Shown here: in pieces, positions 1-7,853 of the stretch | How the letters are laid out: the number at the start of each line of letters is the position of its first letter | How positions within the stretch are numbered: the stretch's first letter is position 1 | Assembly: GCF_004923295.1 (NCBI RefSeq) | Contig: NZ_CP039638.1 | Coordinates: 519,446-583,445 of the forward strand | Source: Azospirillum sp. TSH100 | GTDB lineage: Bacteria > Pseudomonadota > Alphaproteobacteria > Azospirillales > Azospirillaceae | DNA length: 64,000 nucleotides | Reading direction: 5' to 3' | Notes under the pieces: generated by a model | Told to the model about the DNA's origin: nothing | Databases searched by the model: none | Seen by the model: the letters and a program-made list of their open reading frames with translations, nothing else | Made by a program: the position numbers and the translations under genes

Positions 1-7
1 AGAACAG

Positions 8-2305
8 ATGACCGATCCCACCCGCATCGATCCGCCGGCCTACGGCGCCATCCCGCGCACCGCCCAGCGGATGCTGACCTCCGGCCGGCTGGCCCGCCGC
101 TTCGCGCTGGTGTCGCTGATGCTGGGCGTGCTGATCGCCATCCTGATCGGCGCCAGCCTGTATGTCGTGTCCAGCCGCCATCTGGCCCGCCAGCACCATG
201 CCAATGTGGAGGCGAACGCCAGCCTCGCCGCCCGCCAGACCGAGGGACTGCTGAACACGCTGGTCACGACGGTGCGCGAACTGGCGAACAACAGCGTGCT
301 TGCCACCGCCCTGGTCGATTCCGCCGGCAAGGAAACCTACCTGATCCCCTTCCTGGGCAGCTTCAACCACATCGCCAGCGTGCCGGTCGCCCTGGTCTTC
401 ACCGATTTTGAAGGGGAGCCGATCGCCGACAACGGCCGCCATGCCGCCCCGCTCGCCATCGCGCCCGCCGACATGGCCTGGCTGCGCGCCGCCATCGCCG
501 CCGGCAAGCCGGCGGCCCGCGTGGTGCGACAGGGCGACACGCAGTTCCTGCTGGCGGCGGAAATGCTGGCCTACTCCCGCACCCCCTCGCCGGAGGGGGC
601 GCTGCTCTACAAGGTGCCGCTCGACTCCCTGGTCCTGCATCCGGAGGCGGAGCTTCTCTACGCCAGCGAGCCGCCCCAGCCGGTGCCGCCCGACATGATG
701 GCGGTGACGGTGCCGCTGACCGTGCCGGAACGGCTGGCGCGGCTGGGATTGACCCTGCGGCTGGAGGCGCCGGGAACGCCGACCACGGCGCTGCTGTCCT
801 GGATGCTGCCCGCCTATGGCATGGTGGGGCTCGCCGCCCTGCTGGCGATCTATGTCGGCAGCCGCGCCGTCGGCAACCACATGACGCGTTCCCTGCGCGA
901 GCTGGAGCGGCTGGCCGGCGCCATCGCCACCGACGGCTTCACCGGCCAGCGCGCCAAGGTGCGCGGCAACGACGAGGTCTCGGCGCTTGCCCGCGGCTTC
1001 AACGCCATGCTGGACCACATCGCCGCCATCCAGCGCGAGCGCGAGATGCGCGCGGCGGAGGAGATCACCATCCAGCGCACGCTGGCCGAACGCGCCGAAC
1101 AGGCCCGCGCCGAGGCGGAAAGCGCCCGCAACGAGGCGGAACGCTCGCGCCAGGAGGCGGTGATGGCGCTGATGGTGGCGGAGCGCGCCAACGCCGCCAA
1201 GACGCATTTCCTGGCCGCGGCCAGCCATGACCTGCGCCAGCCGGTGCAGTCGCTGGTCCTGCTGACCTCGGCACTGGCGATCCGGCTGGGCGACCACCCC
1301 GCGGCAGCGCTGGTCGGCAGCATCGAGGCGTCGATGGACGCGCTCTGCCGCCTGCTCGACGCCATCCTCGACATCTCGAAGCTGGATGCCGGCACGGTGT
1401 CGCCCAACGTCCAGGCCGTATCGCTCGGCACCATCTTCGCGCGGCTGGAGGGCGAATACCGCCTGCGCGCGGCGGAAAAGGGGGTGGCCTTCCGCAGCGT
1501 TCCCACCGGCATGACCCTGAACGCCGACGCGGCATTGCTGGAGCGGATCATCCGCAATCTGGTGGAGAACGCGCTGCGCTACACCGACCATGGCCGCATC
1601 CTGCTGGGCTGCCGCCATGCCCGCGGGGTCCTGCGCATCCAGGTCTACGACACCGGCATCGGCATCCCGCCCGAACATCTGGAGCGGATCTTCCACGAAT
1701 TCTATCAGGTCTCCAACCCCACCCGCGACCGCGGCAAGGGGCTGGGGCTGGGGCTGGCCATCGTCGACCGGCTGGCGCGGCTGCTGGGATACCGCGTGCA
1801 TGTCGCCTCCCGGCCGAACAAGGGGTCCTGCTTCACGCTGGAAATCCCCACTCCGGCGCTGACGGCCATCGAGGCGCCGGCGGCATCCATGCCGGCGGAA
1901 CAGGCGCCGGAACCGGGGCGCGGCACCGCTCTGGTCATCGATGACGACCCGCTGGTCCGCGAAGGGCTGACCCTGCTGATCGAGGATTTCGGCTGGCGGG
2001 CGACGCCGGCCGACAGCGCCGGCCATGCGCTGCGCCTGCTGCGCGACCAGGACCGTCCGCCCGATCTGGTGATCGCCGATTACCGGCTGGAGGCCGGGGC
2101 CACCGGCCTGGAAGCCATCCATGCGGTCGAGGCCGCCCTGCGCGACCGCGGCTTCGCGGTTCCGACCAGCGTGGTGCTGACCGGCGACACCGCGCCGGAA
2201 CGCATCGCCGATGCCGAGGCCAGCGGCTATCGCATCCTGCACAAGCCGATCGCCGCCAAGGAGGTGGCGCAGCTGTTGAGCGAAGCCCTGCTGGAACGGA
2301 CCTGA
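8..2305 (+). CDS. Hybrid sensor histidine kinase with C-terminal receiver domain
   Basis: Membrane-bound two-component sensor of 765 residues. A first membrane segment lies near residues 32-54, followed by a periplasmic sensing region of about 200 residues and a second segment near 262-283. Then come a HAMP linker, a long charged coiled coil (about 340-395), a HisKA box with HDLRQP (phospho-acceptor His407), an HATPase domain with an N-box (NLVENALRY) and G-boxes (GIGIP, GKGLGLGL), and a receiver domain from about 639 with its acidic pocket IDDDP and phospho-Asp near 691 (IADYRL). HDLRQP-type kinases commonly carry a single C-terminal receiver. No response regulator with an output domain is adjacent, so the target is unknown. 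The start lies 8 bases from the window edge, so an upstream start cannot be excluded. Confidence 0.93.
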   Translation: MTDPTRIDPPAYGAIPRTAQRMLTSGRLARRFALVSLMLGVLIAILIGASLYVVSSRHLARQHHANVEANASLAARQTEGLLNTLVTTVRELANNSVLATALVDSAGKETYLIPFLGSFNHIASVPVALVFTDFEGEPIADNGRHAAPLAIAPADMAWLRAAIAAGKPAARVVRQGDTQFLLAAEMLAYSRTPSPEGALLYKVPLDSLVLHPEAELLYASEPPQPVPPDMMAVTVPLTVPERLARLGLTLRLEAPGTPTTALLSWMLPAYGMVGLAALLAIYVGSRAVGNHMTRSLRELERLAGAIATDGFTGQRAKVRGNDEVSALARGFNAMLDHIAAIQREREMRAAEEITIQRTLAERAEQARAEAESARNEAERSRQEAVMALMVAERANAAKTHFLAAASHDLRQPVQSLVLLTSALAIRLGDHPAAALVGSIEASMDALCRLLDAILDISKLDAGTVSPNVQAVSLGTIFARLEGEYRLRAAEKGVAFRSVPTGMTLNADAALLERIIRNLVENALRYTDHGRILLGCRHARGVLRIQVYDTGIGIPPEHLERIFHEFYQVSNPTRDRGKGLGLGLAIVDRLARLLGYRVHVASRPNKGSCFTLEIPTPALTAIEAPAASMPAEQAPEPGRGTALVIDDDPLVREGLTLLIEDFGWRATPADSAGHALRLLRDQDRPPDLVIADYRLEAGATGLEAIHAVEAALRDRGFAVPTSVVLTGDTAPERIADAEASGYRILHKPIAAKEVAQLLSEALLERT

Positions 2306-2350
2306 CGCGAAAGCGACAGCGAGCCGGCGCAATCCGGCCCGCCGTTCAGG

Positions 2351-2599
2351 TTACCCGCGGCTGACTTGTCCGGCGGCATCCACCTGCAGGACCAGCCGTT
2401 CGATGGCGCGCACCGCCAGCTCCTGACGCCCGTTCACCAATCCCGGCGTTTCCTGACGCAGATGGGCAGCCGCCGCATCCTCCAGCACGCCCCGCGCCTC
2501 CTCCGCCGTGAGGAGGCCCTTTTCGACCATGGCGATCACCAGCGACTCACAAATCGAAAGAGCGGCCATACCCGCCGCCCCATCCTCCGCCGTCATCAT
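2351..2599 (-). CDS. Small hypothetical protein (82 aa)
   Basis: Short, acidic, Ala/Glu-rich protein read towards the kinase gene. It looks helical, with the segment VEKGLLTAEEARGVLEDAAA resembling a small helical bundle. It has no membrane segment, signal peptide or metal motif. A G-run just upstream of the ATGATG start could act as a ribosome binding site. I do not recognise the family. The overlapping plus-strand frames read as low-complexity Arg/Pro protein, which makes this strand the better coding candidate. It is convergent with the kinase and probably a stand-alone gene. Confidence 0.6.
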   Translation of the reverse strand: MMTAEDGAAGMAALSICESLVIAMVEKGLLTAEEARGVLEDAAAAHLRQETPGLVNGRQELAVRAIERLVLQVDAAGQVSRG

Positions 2600-2870
2600 G
2601 CCCCCCGCTTACTGGATGTCCGTTACGCCCGGCAACTGCTGGCCCGGCTCCTGCCGGAGCCGTCTTGCCGATAAGCCCAATTGCATAGGGAACAACACGA
2701 AGCTCGGCCGCGCGTCACAGGCCGTTCGAGAAAAAAGTTTAGTCAATTAACCTATGTTGTGGCCGCCTTCGCCGAAAACCCTAAACGTTCGAGACCATGC
2801 GGAACCGGTTCAACGGCGCGCGCGTTTATCGAAACGCCAATATTAGGACAAAGAAGGCAAAGAGACGACC

Positions 2871-3695
2871 ATGACTCGCGCCCCGGCGAGCCGCGCCCTC
2901 GACCCCACTCCATTGTGGCTCAAATTGAGCAGCTACCTCGTCCTGTCGGATGAGGAAAAGATGTACCTTGCCGATCTGGAAAGGACGATCGCTCGCGAGC
3001 CACCGCGCACCGATCTTCTCCAACAGGGTGAAAGATATCGGGACGTGCGGATCATGCGGGAAGGCTGGGCGATCCGTCACAAGGCCTTGCCCGACGGCCG
3101 GCGTCAGGTCGTGAACTTCGTCCTGCCCGGCGACATCATCGGCATGTATTGCACATTGTTCGAATCCGCCGACCACAGCGTCACCACCCTGACCCCGGTC
3201 GAGGTGGCGAGCTTTCCGCCCGAACGGATCGGCGAACTGTTCCGCTCCTTCCCCCGCCTTGCCGCGGCACTGGCCTGGTCCGGCGCGCGGGAGGAGGCGA
3301 TCGTCGCCGAACGGCTGCTCAGCCTGGGCCGCCGCACCGCGCTGGAGCGCACCGCCCATCTGCTGGTCGAACTTCTGCGCCGCCTCAGCATCGTCAACAT
3401 GGTGACCGACGGCCATTTCGTGCTGCCGGTGACGCAGGAGATCCTTGCCGACGCGCTGGGGCTCAGCATCGTCCACATCAACCGCACCCTGCGGCGCCTG
3501 CGTGACAGCGGGCTGATCGAGCTGAACGGCCAGCGCATCACCGTCAACGACGTGCGCCAGCTCGCCTCCGTCGGCCAGTTCGACGAGCTGTACCTGCATC
3601 TGATCCGTGCGCCCCGCCGCCTGGAACGCGCCTTCTCGGTCGCCCACCACCAGAACGGCACCAGCCGCGACGGCGAAGGCCGCGCGAAGGCGTAG
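2871..3695 (+). CDS. Crp/Fnr family transcriptional regulator
   Basis: A 274-residue regulator with an N-terminal cyclic-nucleotide-type effector domain (about residues 25-150, including LPGDIIGMYCTL) and a C-terminal winged helix (about 160-235). The recognition helix reads LGLSIVHINRTLRRLR. It lacks the N-terminal cysteine cluster of oxygen-sensing FNR, and the recognition helix lacks the E-x-x-S-R pattern that reads TTGAT half sites, so it is neither a true FNR nor an obvious FixK. Its ligand is unknown. It is the nearest regulator to the paa operon (340 bp upstream, same strand) and could control it, but nothing in the sequence proves that. Start chosen at the first ATG, with purine-rich AAAGAGACG just upstream. 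Confidence 0.88.
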   Translation: MTRAPASRALDPTPLWLKLSSYLVLSDEEKMYLADLERTIAREPPRTDLLQQGERYRDVRIMREGWAIRHKALPDGRRQVVNFVLPGDIIGMYCTLFESADHSVTTLTPVEVASFPPERIGELFRSFPRLAAALAWSGAREEAIVAERLLSLGRRTALERTAHLLVELLRRLSIVNMVTDGHFVLPVTQEILADALGLSIVHINRTLRRLRDSGLIELNGQRITVNDVRQLASVGQFDELYLHLIRAPRRLERAFSVAHHQNGTSRDGEGRAKA

Positions 3696-4034
3696 GACCC
3701 CTTTCCCCAGAGGGTGAGAGGATTCTCTGACCGCTCCTGTCAGTCATCCCTGCGGCAGCGCCTCTCCCCCGTCTCTCCACCATTTCCGCGTTGCACAAAT
3801 TCCGCAAAACCGCGCCGCCCGTGTATCGGCGAAAGCCTTGGCATGTCCGTTTCCAGGGGACACCCACGCGGACATTGGCACGGGCCTGTCAGCACAATCC
3901 ATTGTTTTAATTAAACATTCACGAGATCCGCCGCTTCATCCGGAAAGCGACACATAATTCTGCTTTACAGTCTTTGATCTGTATCATATTTTTCCCTCAG
4001 CAAATGTTCGCTGGACGCGCAATCCATCTCGGGG
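3696..4034. other. Intergenic region carrying the paa promoter
   Basis: This 339-bp stretch between the Crp/Fnr regulator and paaA holds no convincing gene. Its last ~130 bases are clearly AT-richer than the surroundings and contain the promoter annotated at 3964-3992. The first half is pyrimidine-rich without a strong hairpin. Confidence 0.7.
3964..3992 (+). promoter_or_regulatory. Putative paa promoter with FNR-like box in the spacer
   Basis: A -35 element TTTACA (3964-3969), a 17-bp spacer and a -10 element TATTTT (3987-3992) sit about 45 bp before paaA. Within the spacer, 3974-3987 reads TTGATCTGTATCAT, one base off the FNR/Anr consensus TTGAT-N4-ATCAA. A regulator bound there would cover the polymerase site, so it would be expected to repress. 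This is a visual match; binding is an inference. Confidence 0.6.
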
Positions 4035-5054
4035 ATGCCGATGTACACGCAGGGTTTGGATGCCAAGACCGAGCAGGGCGCTCAACCGTCTCCCCGGCTG
4101 GTGACGGAGCAGGAAGCCGCTCTCCAGGGCCGCTTCCAGGAGCGCGTCGACGCCGAGGAGAAGATCGAGCCGCGCGACTGGATGCCGGAGGGCTACCGCC
4201 GCACGCTGGTCCGCCAGATCTCGCAGCACGCCCATTCGGAAATCGTCGGCATGCTGCCGGAAGGGAACTGGATCACCCGCGCGCCGACGCTGCGCCGCAA
4301 GGTGGCCCTGCTGGCGAAGGTGCAGGACGAGGGCGGGCACGGCCTCTATCTCTACAGCGCCGCCGAGACATTGGGCGTGTCGCGCGACGAGCTGATCGGC
4401 CAGCTGCTGTCGGGCAAGGCCAAATATTCCAGCATCTTCAACTATCCGACCCCGACCTGGGCAGACATCGGCGCCATCGGCTGGCTGGTCGACGGCGCGG
4501 CGATCATGAATCAGGTGCCGCTCTGCCGCTGCTCCTACGGGCCCTACGCCCGCGCCATGGTCCGCATCTGCCGTGAGGAGAGCTTCCACCAGCGCCAGGG
4601 CTACGAGCTGATGCTCGCGCTGGCACAGGGCACCGCGGAGCAGAAGCGGATGGCGCAGGACGCGCTGAACCGCTGGTGGTGGCCGTCGCTGATGATGTTC
4701 GGCCCGTCGGACGAGCAGTCGGCCCACTCCGCACAAAACATGGCCTGGAAGATCAAGCGCTTCTCCAATGACGAGCTGCGCCAGCGCTTCGTCGACGCCA
4801 CGGTCCCGCAGGCCGAGTTCCTCGGCCTGACCATCCCGGACCCCGAACTGCGCTTCAACGCCGGGACCGGCCATTACGAATTCGGCGCCATCGACTGGAC
4901 CGAGTTCAACGAGATCCTGAAGGGCAACGGCCCCTGCAACCGCGAGCGCATCGAGGCCCGCCGCAAGGCGTGGGACGACGGCGCCTGGGTGCGCGAGGCC
5001 GCCGTCGCCCATGCCGCCAAACGCAAGCAGCGCGCCCTGAAGAAGGCCGGCTGA
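4035..5054 (+). CDS. paaA: Phenylacetyl-CoA 1,2-epoxidase catalytic subunit PaaA
   Basis: Catalytic diiron subunit of the multicomponent monooxygenase that converts phenylacetyl-CoA to its 1,2-epoxide with O2 and electrons from PaaE. The 339-residue protein matches the family along its length. It has the conserved segments IEPRDWMPEGYRRTL and HSEIVGMLPEGNWITRAPTL, the helix motif DEGGHGLYLYSAAE (near 98-111) and EESFHQRQG (near 181-189), which supply diiron ligands. First gene of an 11-gene operon. The ATG at 4041 is an equally good start: GGGG lies 6 bases before it, and the protein would then begin MYTQG. Confidence 0.97.
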   Translation: MPMYTQGLDAKTEQGAQPSPRLVTEQEAALQGRFQERVDAEEKIEPRDWMPEGYRRTLVRQISQHAHSEIVGMLPEGNWITRAPTLRRKVALLAKVQDEGGHGLYLYSAAETLGVSRDELIGQLLSGKAKYSSIFNYPTPTWADIGAIGWLVDGAAIMNQVPLCRCSYGPYARAMVRICREESFHQRQGYELMLALAQGTAEQKRMAQDALNRWWWPSLMMFGPSDEQSAHSAQNMAWKIKRFSNDELRQRFVDATVPQAEFLGLTIPDPELRFNAGTGHYEFGAIDWTEFNEILKGNGPCNRERIEARRKAWDDGAWVREAAVAHAAKRKQRALKKAG

Positions 5055-5092
5055 CCAAAGAATCCGAGGGAAGAGACGTGAAGGATCCGACT

Positions 5093-5380
5093 ATGGACCG
5101 CAAGGACTGGCCGCTGTTCGAGATCTTCATCCGGCCGAAGAACGGGTTGTCGCACAAGCATGTCGGCAGCCTGCACGCCGCCGATGCCCGCATGGCGCTG
5201 GACAATGCCCGCGACGTCTACACCCGTCGCGGCGAGGGCGTCAGCATCTGGGCGGTCCCAGCATCCAGCATCGCCGCGTCCGACCCGGCGGAAAAGGCCA
5301 GCCTGTTCGACCCGGCCGACGACAAAATCTACCGCCATCCAACCTTCTACGACATCCCCGCAGACGTCAAAAATATCTAG
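5093..5380 (+). CDS. paaB: Phenylacetyl-CoA epoxidase subunit PaaB
   Basis: Small structural subunit of the PaaABCDE complex, of about 95 residues, with family-typical WPLFEIFIRPKNGLSHKHVG and DNARDVYTRRGEGVSIWAV. PaaB bridges the catalytic PaaA-PaaC dimers. Two starts are plausible: the ATG at 5093 preceded by AAGGA with a 7-base gap, and a GTG at 5078 preceded by GAGGG with a 7-base gap, which adds five residues. It lies 38 bases after paaA and 15 bases before paaC, so cotranscription is expected. Confidence 0.94.
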   Translation: MDRKDWPLFEIFIRPKNGLSHKHVGSLHAADARMALDNARDVYTRRGEGVSIWAVPASSIAASDPAEKASLFDPADDKIYRHPTFYDIPADVKNI

Positions 5381-5395
5381 CCGGAAGAACATCTG

Positions 5396-6160
5396 ATGAG
5401 CACGGATCTCAAGGAGGCCCTGTTCGGCTACGCGCTGCGGCTGGGCGACACCTCGCTGGTGCTGGGGCACCGGCTGTCGGAATGGTGCGGCCATGCGCCG
5501 GAGCTGGAAGAGGACATCGCGCTGACCAACGTCGCGCTCGACCTCGTCGGCCATGCCCGTATGCTGCTGACCTATGCCGGCGAGCTGGAGGGCAAGGGCC
5601 GTGACGAGGACCGCCTCGCCTACCGGCGCGACGTCTTCGACTACCGCAACCACCTGCTGGTCGAGCAGCCCAACCGCGACTTCGGTCACACCATCGTCCG
5701 CCAGTTCCTGCACGACGCCTGTGCGGTGGAGCTGTATGAGCGGCTCTGCGCCTCCAAGGACGAGACGCTGGCCGGCATCGCCGCCAAGGCGGTGAAGGAG
5801 GTGCGCTACCATTTCCGCCACAGCGGCGACTGGCTGGTGCGGCTGGGCGACGGCACCGACGTCAGCCACGCCAAGGTCGCAGACGCGCTGGGCCGGCTCT
5901 GGCCCTACACTGGCGAAATGTTCGAGCGTGACGAGGCCGAACAGGCGCTGGTCGCCGCCGGCATCGTCCCCGACCCGGCCGAACTGAAGGCGGCCTGGAC
6001 CGCCCGCGTCGAGGCGGTGCTGAATGACGCCACGCTCGACCGTCCGGCCGACGGCTGGATGCAGAAGGGCGGCCGCCGGGGCGAGCACAGCGAGCATCTG
6101 GGCTATCTGCTGGCCGAGATGCAGTTCCTGCCGCGCGCCTATCCCGACGCGACCTGGTGA
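5396..6160 (+). CDS. paaC: Phenylacetyl-CoA epoxidase structural subunit PaaC
   Basis: Ferritin-fold partner of PaaA without a catalytic diiron centre, 254 residues. Recognisable segments are the N-terminal LGDTSLVLGHRLSEWCGHAP, the helix LTNVALDLVGHARMLLTYAG, and a C-terminal GGRRGEHSEHLGYLLAEMQ. The start ATG has GGAAGAA upstream. It ends 7 bases before paaD. Confidence 0.96.
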   Translation: MSTDLKEALFGYALRLGDTSLVLGHRLSEWCGHAPELEEDIALTNVALDLVGHARMLLTYAGELEGKGRDEDRLAYRRDVFDYRNHLLVEQPNRDFGHTIVRQFLHDACAVELYERLCASKDETLAGIAAKAVKEVRYHFRHSGDWLVRLGDGTDVSHAKVADALGRLWPYTGEMFERDEAEQALVAAGIVPDPAELKAAWTARVEAVLNDATLDRPADGWMQKGGRRGEHSEHLGYLLAEMQFLPRAYPDATW

Positions 6161-6167
6161 GGATGCC

Positions 6168-6689
6168 ATGCCGGATGCAGCGGGCTGCTGGGGACCGGAA
6201 CCGGGCGCCGATGCGGTCGTGAAGGCCGCCTGGGATGCGCTGGCCGGGGTGATGGATCCGGAGATCCCGGTGCTGAGCATCGTCGATCTCGGCATCGTCC
6301 GCGCCGTCTCGGCGGACGCGGAAGGCCGGCTGTCGGTGGCGCTGACCCCGACCTATTCCGGCTGCCCCGCCACCAACGTCATCGTGCTGGAGGCGGAAAC
6401 CGCGCTGGCCCGCGCGCGCCTCGACGCCCGGGTGTCGGTGGTGATCGCCCCGCCCTGGACAACCGACTGGATCAGCGACGCCGGCCGGGAAAAGCTGGCC
6501 GAGGTCGGCATCGTCCCGCCGCCGGCGTCCGGCAAGCGCGCCCTGACCGCACCGGACGAGGTGATCGCCTGCCCGCGCTGCGGATCGCAGGACACCCGCC
6601 AGATCAGCCGCTTCGGCTCCACCGCCTGCAAGGCGCTGCACGCCTGCAACGCCTGCCTCGAACCGTTCGACGTGTTCAAATGCCATTGA
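6168..6689 (+). CDS. paaD: Phenylacetyl-CoA epoxidase assembly protein PaaD
   Basis: DUF59/MIP18-type protein thought to help maturation of the metal or Fe-S centres of the epoxidase, 173 residues. The DUF59 domain covers about residues 18-110 (VMDPEIPVLSIVDLGIVR, TPTYSGCPATNVI). A C-terminal zinc-ribbon-like tail has four cysteines in the pattern CPRCG...CNACL. The start at 6168 follows GGTGAGG with 5 bases between. Longer forms would run into paaC. Confidence 0.95.
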   Translation: MPDAAGCWGPEPGADAVVKAAWDALAGVMDPEIPVLSIVDLGIVRAVSADAEGRLSVALTPTYSGCPATNVIVLEAETALARARLDARVSVVIAPPWTTDWISDAGREKLAEVGIVPPPASGKRALTAPDEVIACPRCGSQDTRQISRFGSTACKALHACNACLEPFDVFKCH

Positions 6690-6733
6690 GCGGCTTCGGC
6701 GGAGCACCCCTCCGCGCCGCAAGGACGGACCCC

Positions 6734-7813
6734 ATGACCAGCCCCAGCTTCCACCCGCTGACCATCCGCGAGTGCCGGCGGGAGACCGCGGACACCGTGT
6801 CGATCGCCTTCGACGTGCCGGCCGATCTCGCCGACCGCTTCCGCTTCGTCCAGGGCCAGTATCTCACCCTCAAGACCCGCATCGGCGACGAGGAGGTGCG
6901 GCGCTCCTACTCCATCTGCTCCGGCGTTGGGGACGGCGAGCTGCGCGTGGCGGTGAAGAAGGTCGATGGCGGCCTGTTCTCCACCCACGCCAACCAGTCG
7001 TTGGCGCCGGGCGCGGTGCTGGAGGTGATGACGCCGATGGGGCGCTTCCACACCCCCATCGACCCGGCGGCCACCCGCACCTACGTCGCCTTCGCCGCCG
7101 GCAGCGGCATCACCCCGGTGATGTCGATCCTGAAGACCGTGCTGGCGCAGGAACCGAAGAGCCGCTTCGTGCTGGTCTACGGCAACCGCACCGTCTCCTC
7201 CATCATCTTCCGGGAAGAGCTGGAGGATTTGAAGAACCGCTATATCGGCCGGCTGGTCATCCACCATGTGCTGAGCCGCGAGCCGGAAGAGGCCGGGCTG
7301 CTGGGCGGGCGCATCGGCGCCGCCCTGGTGCGCGAGCTGTGCGCCGGTCCCCTGAAAGCCGAGGACATCGACGCCGCCTTCCTCTGCGGCCCCCAGCCGA
7401 TGGTGGAGGAGGTGCGCGACGCGCTGGCCGCCTGCGGCACGCCGGCCGCCAACATCCATGTCGAGCTGTTCGGCACCACGACCGCCGCGCGCCCGGCCGT
7501 CAGGAAGGTGGCGACCGACACCCCCACCGATGCCGCCACCATCGCCATCCTCCAGGACGGCAAGCGCAAGGAATTCACCCTGCCTTACGACGGCGAGAGC
7601 ATCCTCGACGCCGCCCACCGGCATGGGGCCGACCTGCCCTATTCCTGCAAGTCCGGCGTCTGCTGCACCTGCCGCGCCAAGGTGCGCGAAGGCAAGGTCG
7701 AGATGGCCGAGAACTACTCGCTGGAGCCGTGGGAGGTCGAGGCCGGCTATGTCCTGACCTGCCAGTCGCGCCCGCTGACCGAGCGGGTCGTCATCGACTT
7801 CGACGCCGCCTGA
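6734..7813 (+). CDS. paaE: Phenylacetyl-CoA epoxidase reductase PaaE
   Basis: NADPH-dependent reductase that feeds electrons to PaaAC, 359 residues. Its order is FAD-binding domain (RRSYSICS near residue 57), NAD(P)-binding domain (GSGITPVMSILKT near 124) and a C-terminal plant-type [2Fe-2S] ferredoxin domain with CKSGVCCTCRAK (about 305-316) and a fourth cysteine in VLTCQS near 345. The ATG at 6734 has AAGGAC upstream. An in-frame ATG at 6680 would overlap the end of paaD and has no better ribosome site. Confidence 0.96.
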   Translation: MTSPSFHPLTIRECRRETADTVSIAFDVPADLADRFRFVQGQYLTLKTRIGDEEVRRSYSICSGVGDGELRVAVKKVDGGLFSTHANQSLAPGAVLEVMTPMGRFHTPIDPAATRTYVAFAAGSGITPVMSILKTVLAQEPKSRFVLVYGNRTVSSIIFREELEDLKNRYIGRLVIHHVLSREPEEAGLLGGRIGAALVRELCAGPLKAEDIDAAFLCGPQPMVEEVRDALAACGTPAANIHVELFGTTTAARPAVRKVATDTPTDAATIAILQDGKRKEFTLPYDGESILDAAHRHGADLPYSCKSGVCCTCRAKVREGKVEMAENYSLEPWEVEAGYVLTCQSRPLTERVVIDFDAA

Positions 7814-7853
7814 GCAAAGACAGCCAACAACGACAACGAGGGAACGCCCCGCC

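Noticed and set aside
3838..3895. Sigma-54 promoter candidates TTGGCATG and TTGGCACG upstream of paaA
   Set aside because: Neither has a TTGC element at the required distance, whereas the sigma-70-type elements at 3964-3992 are well spaced.
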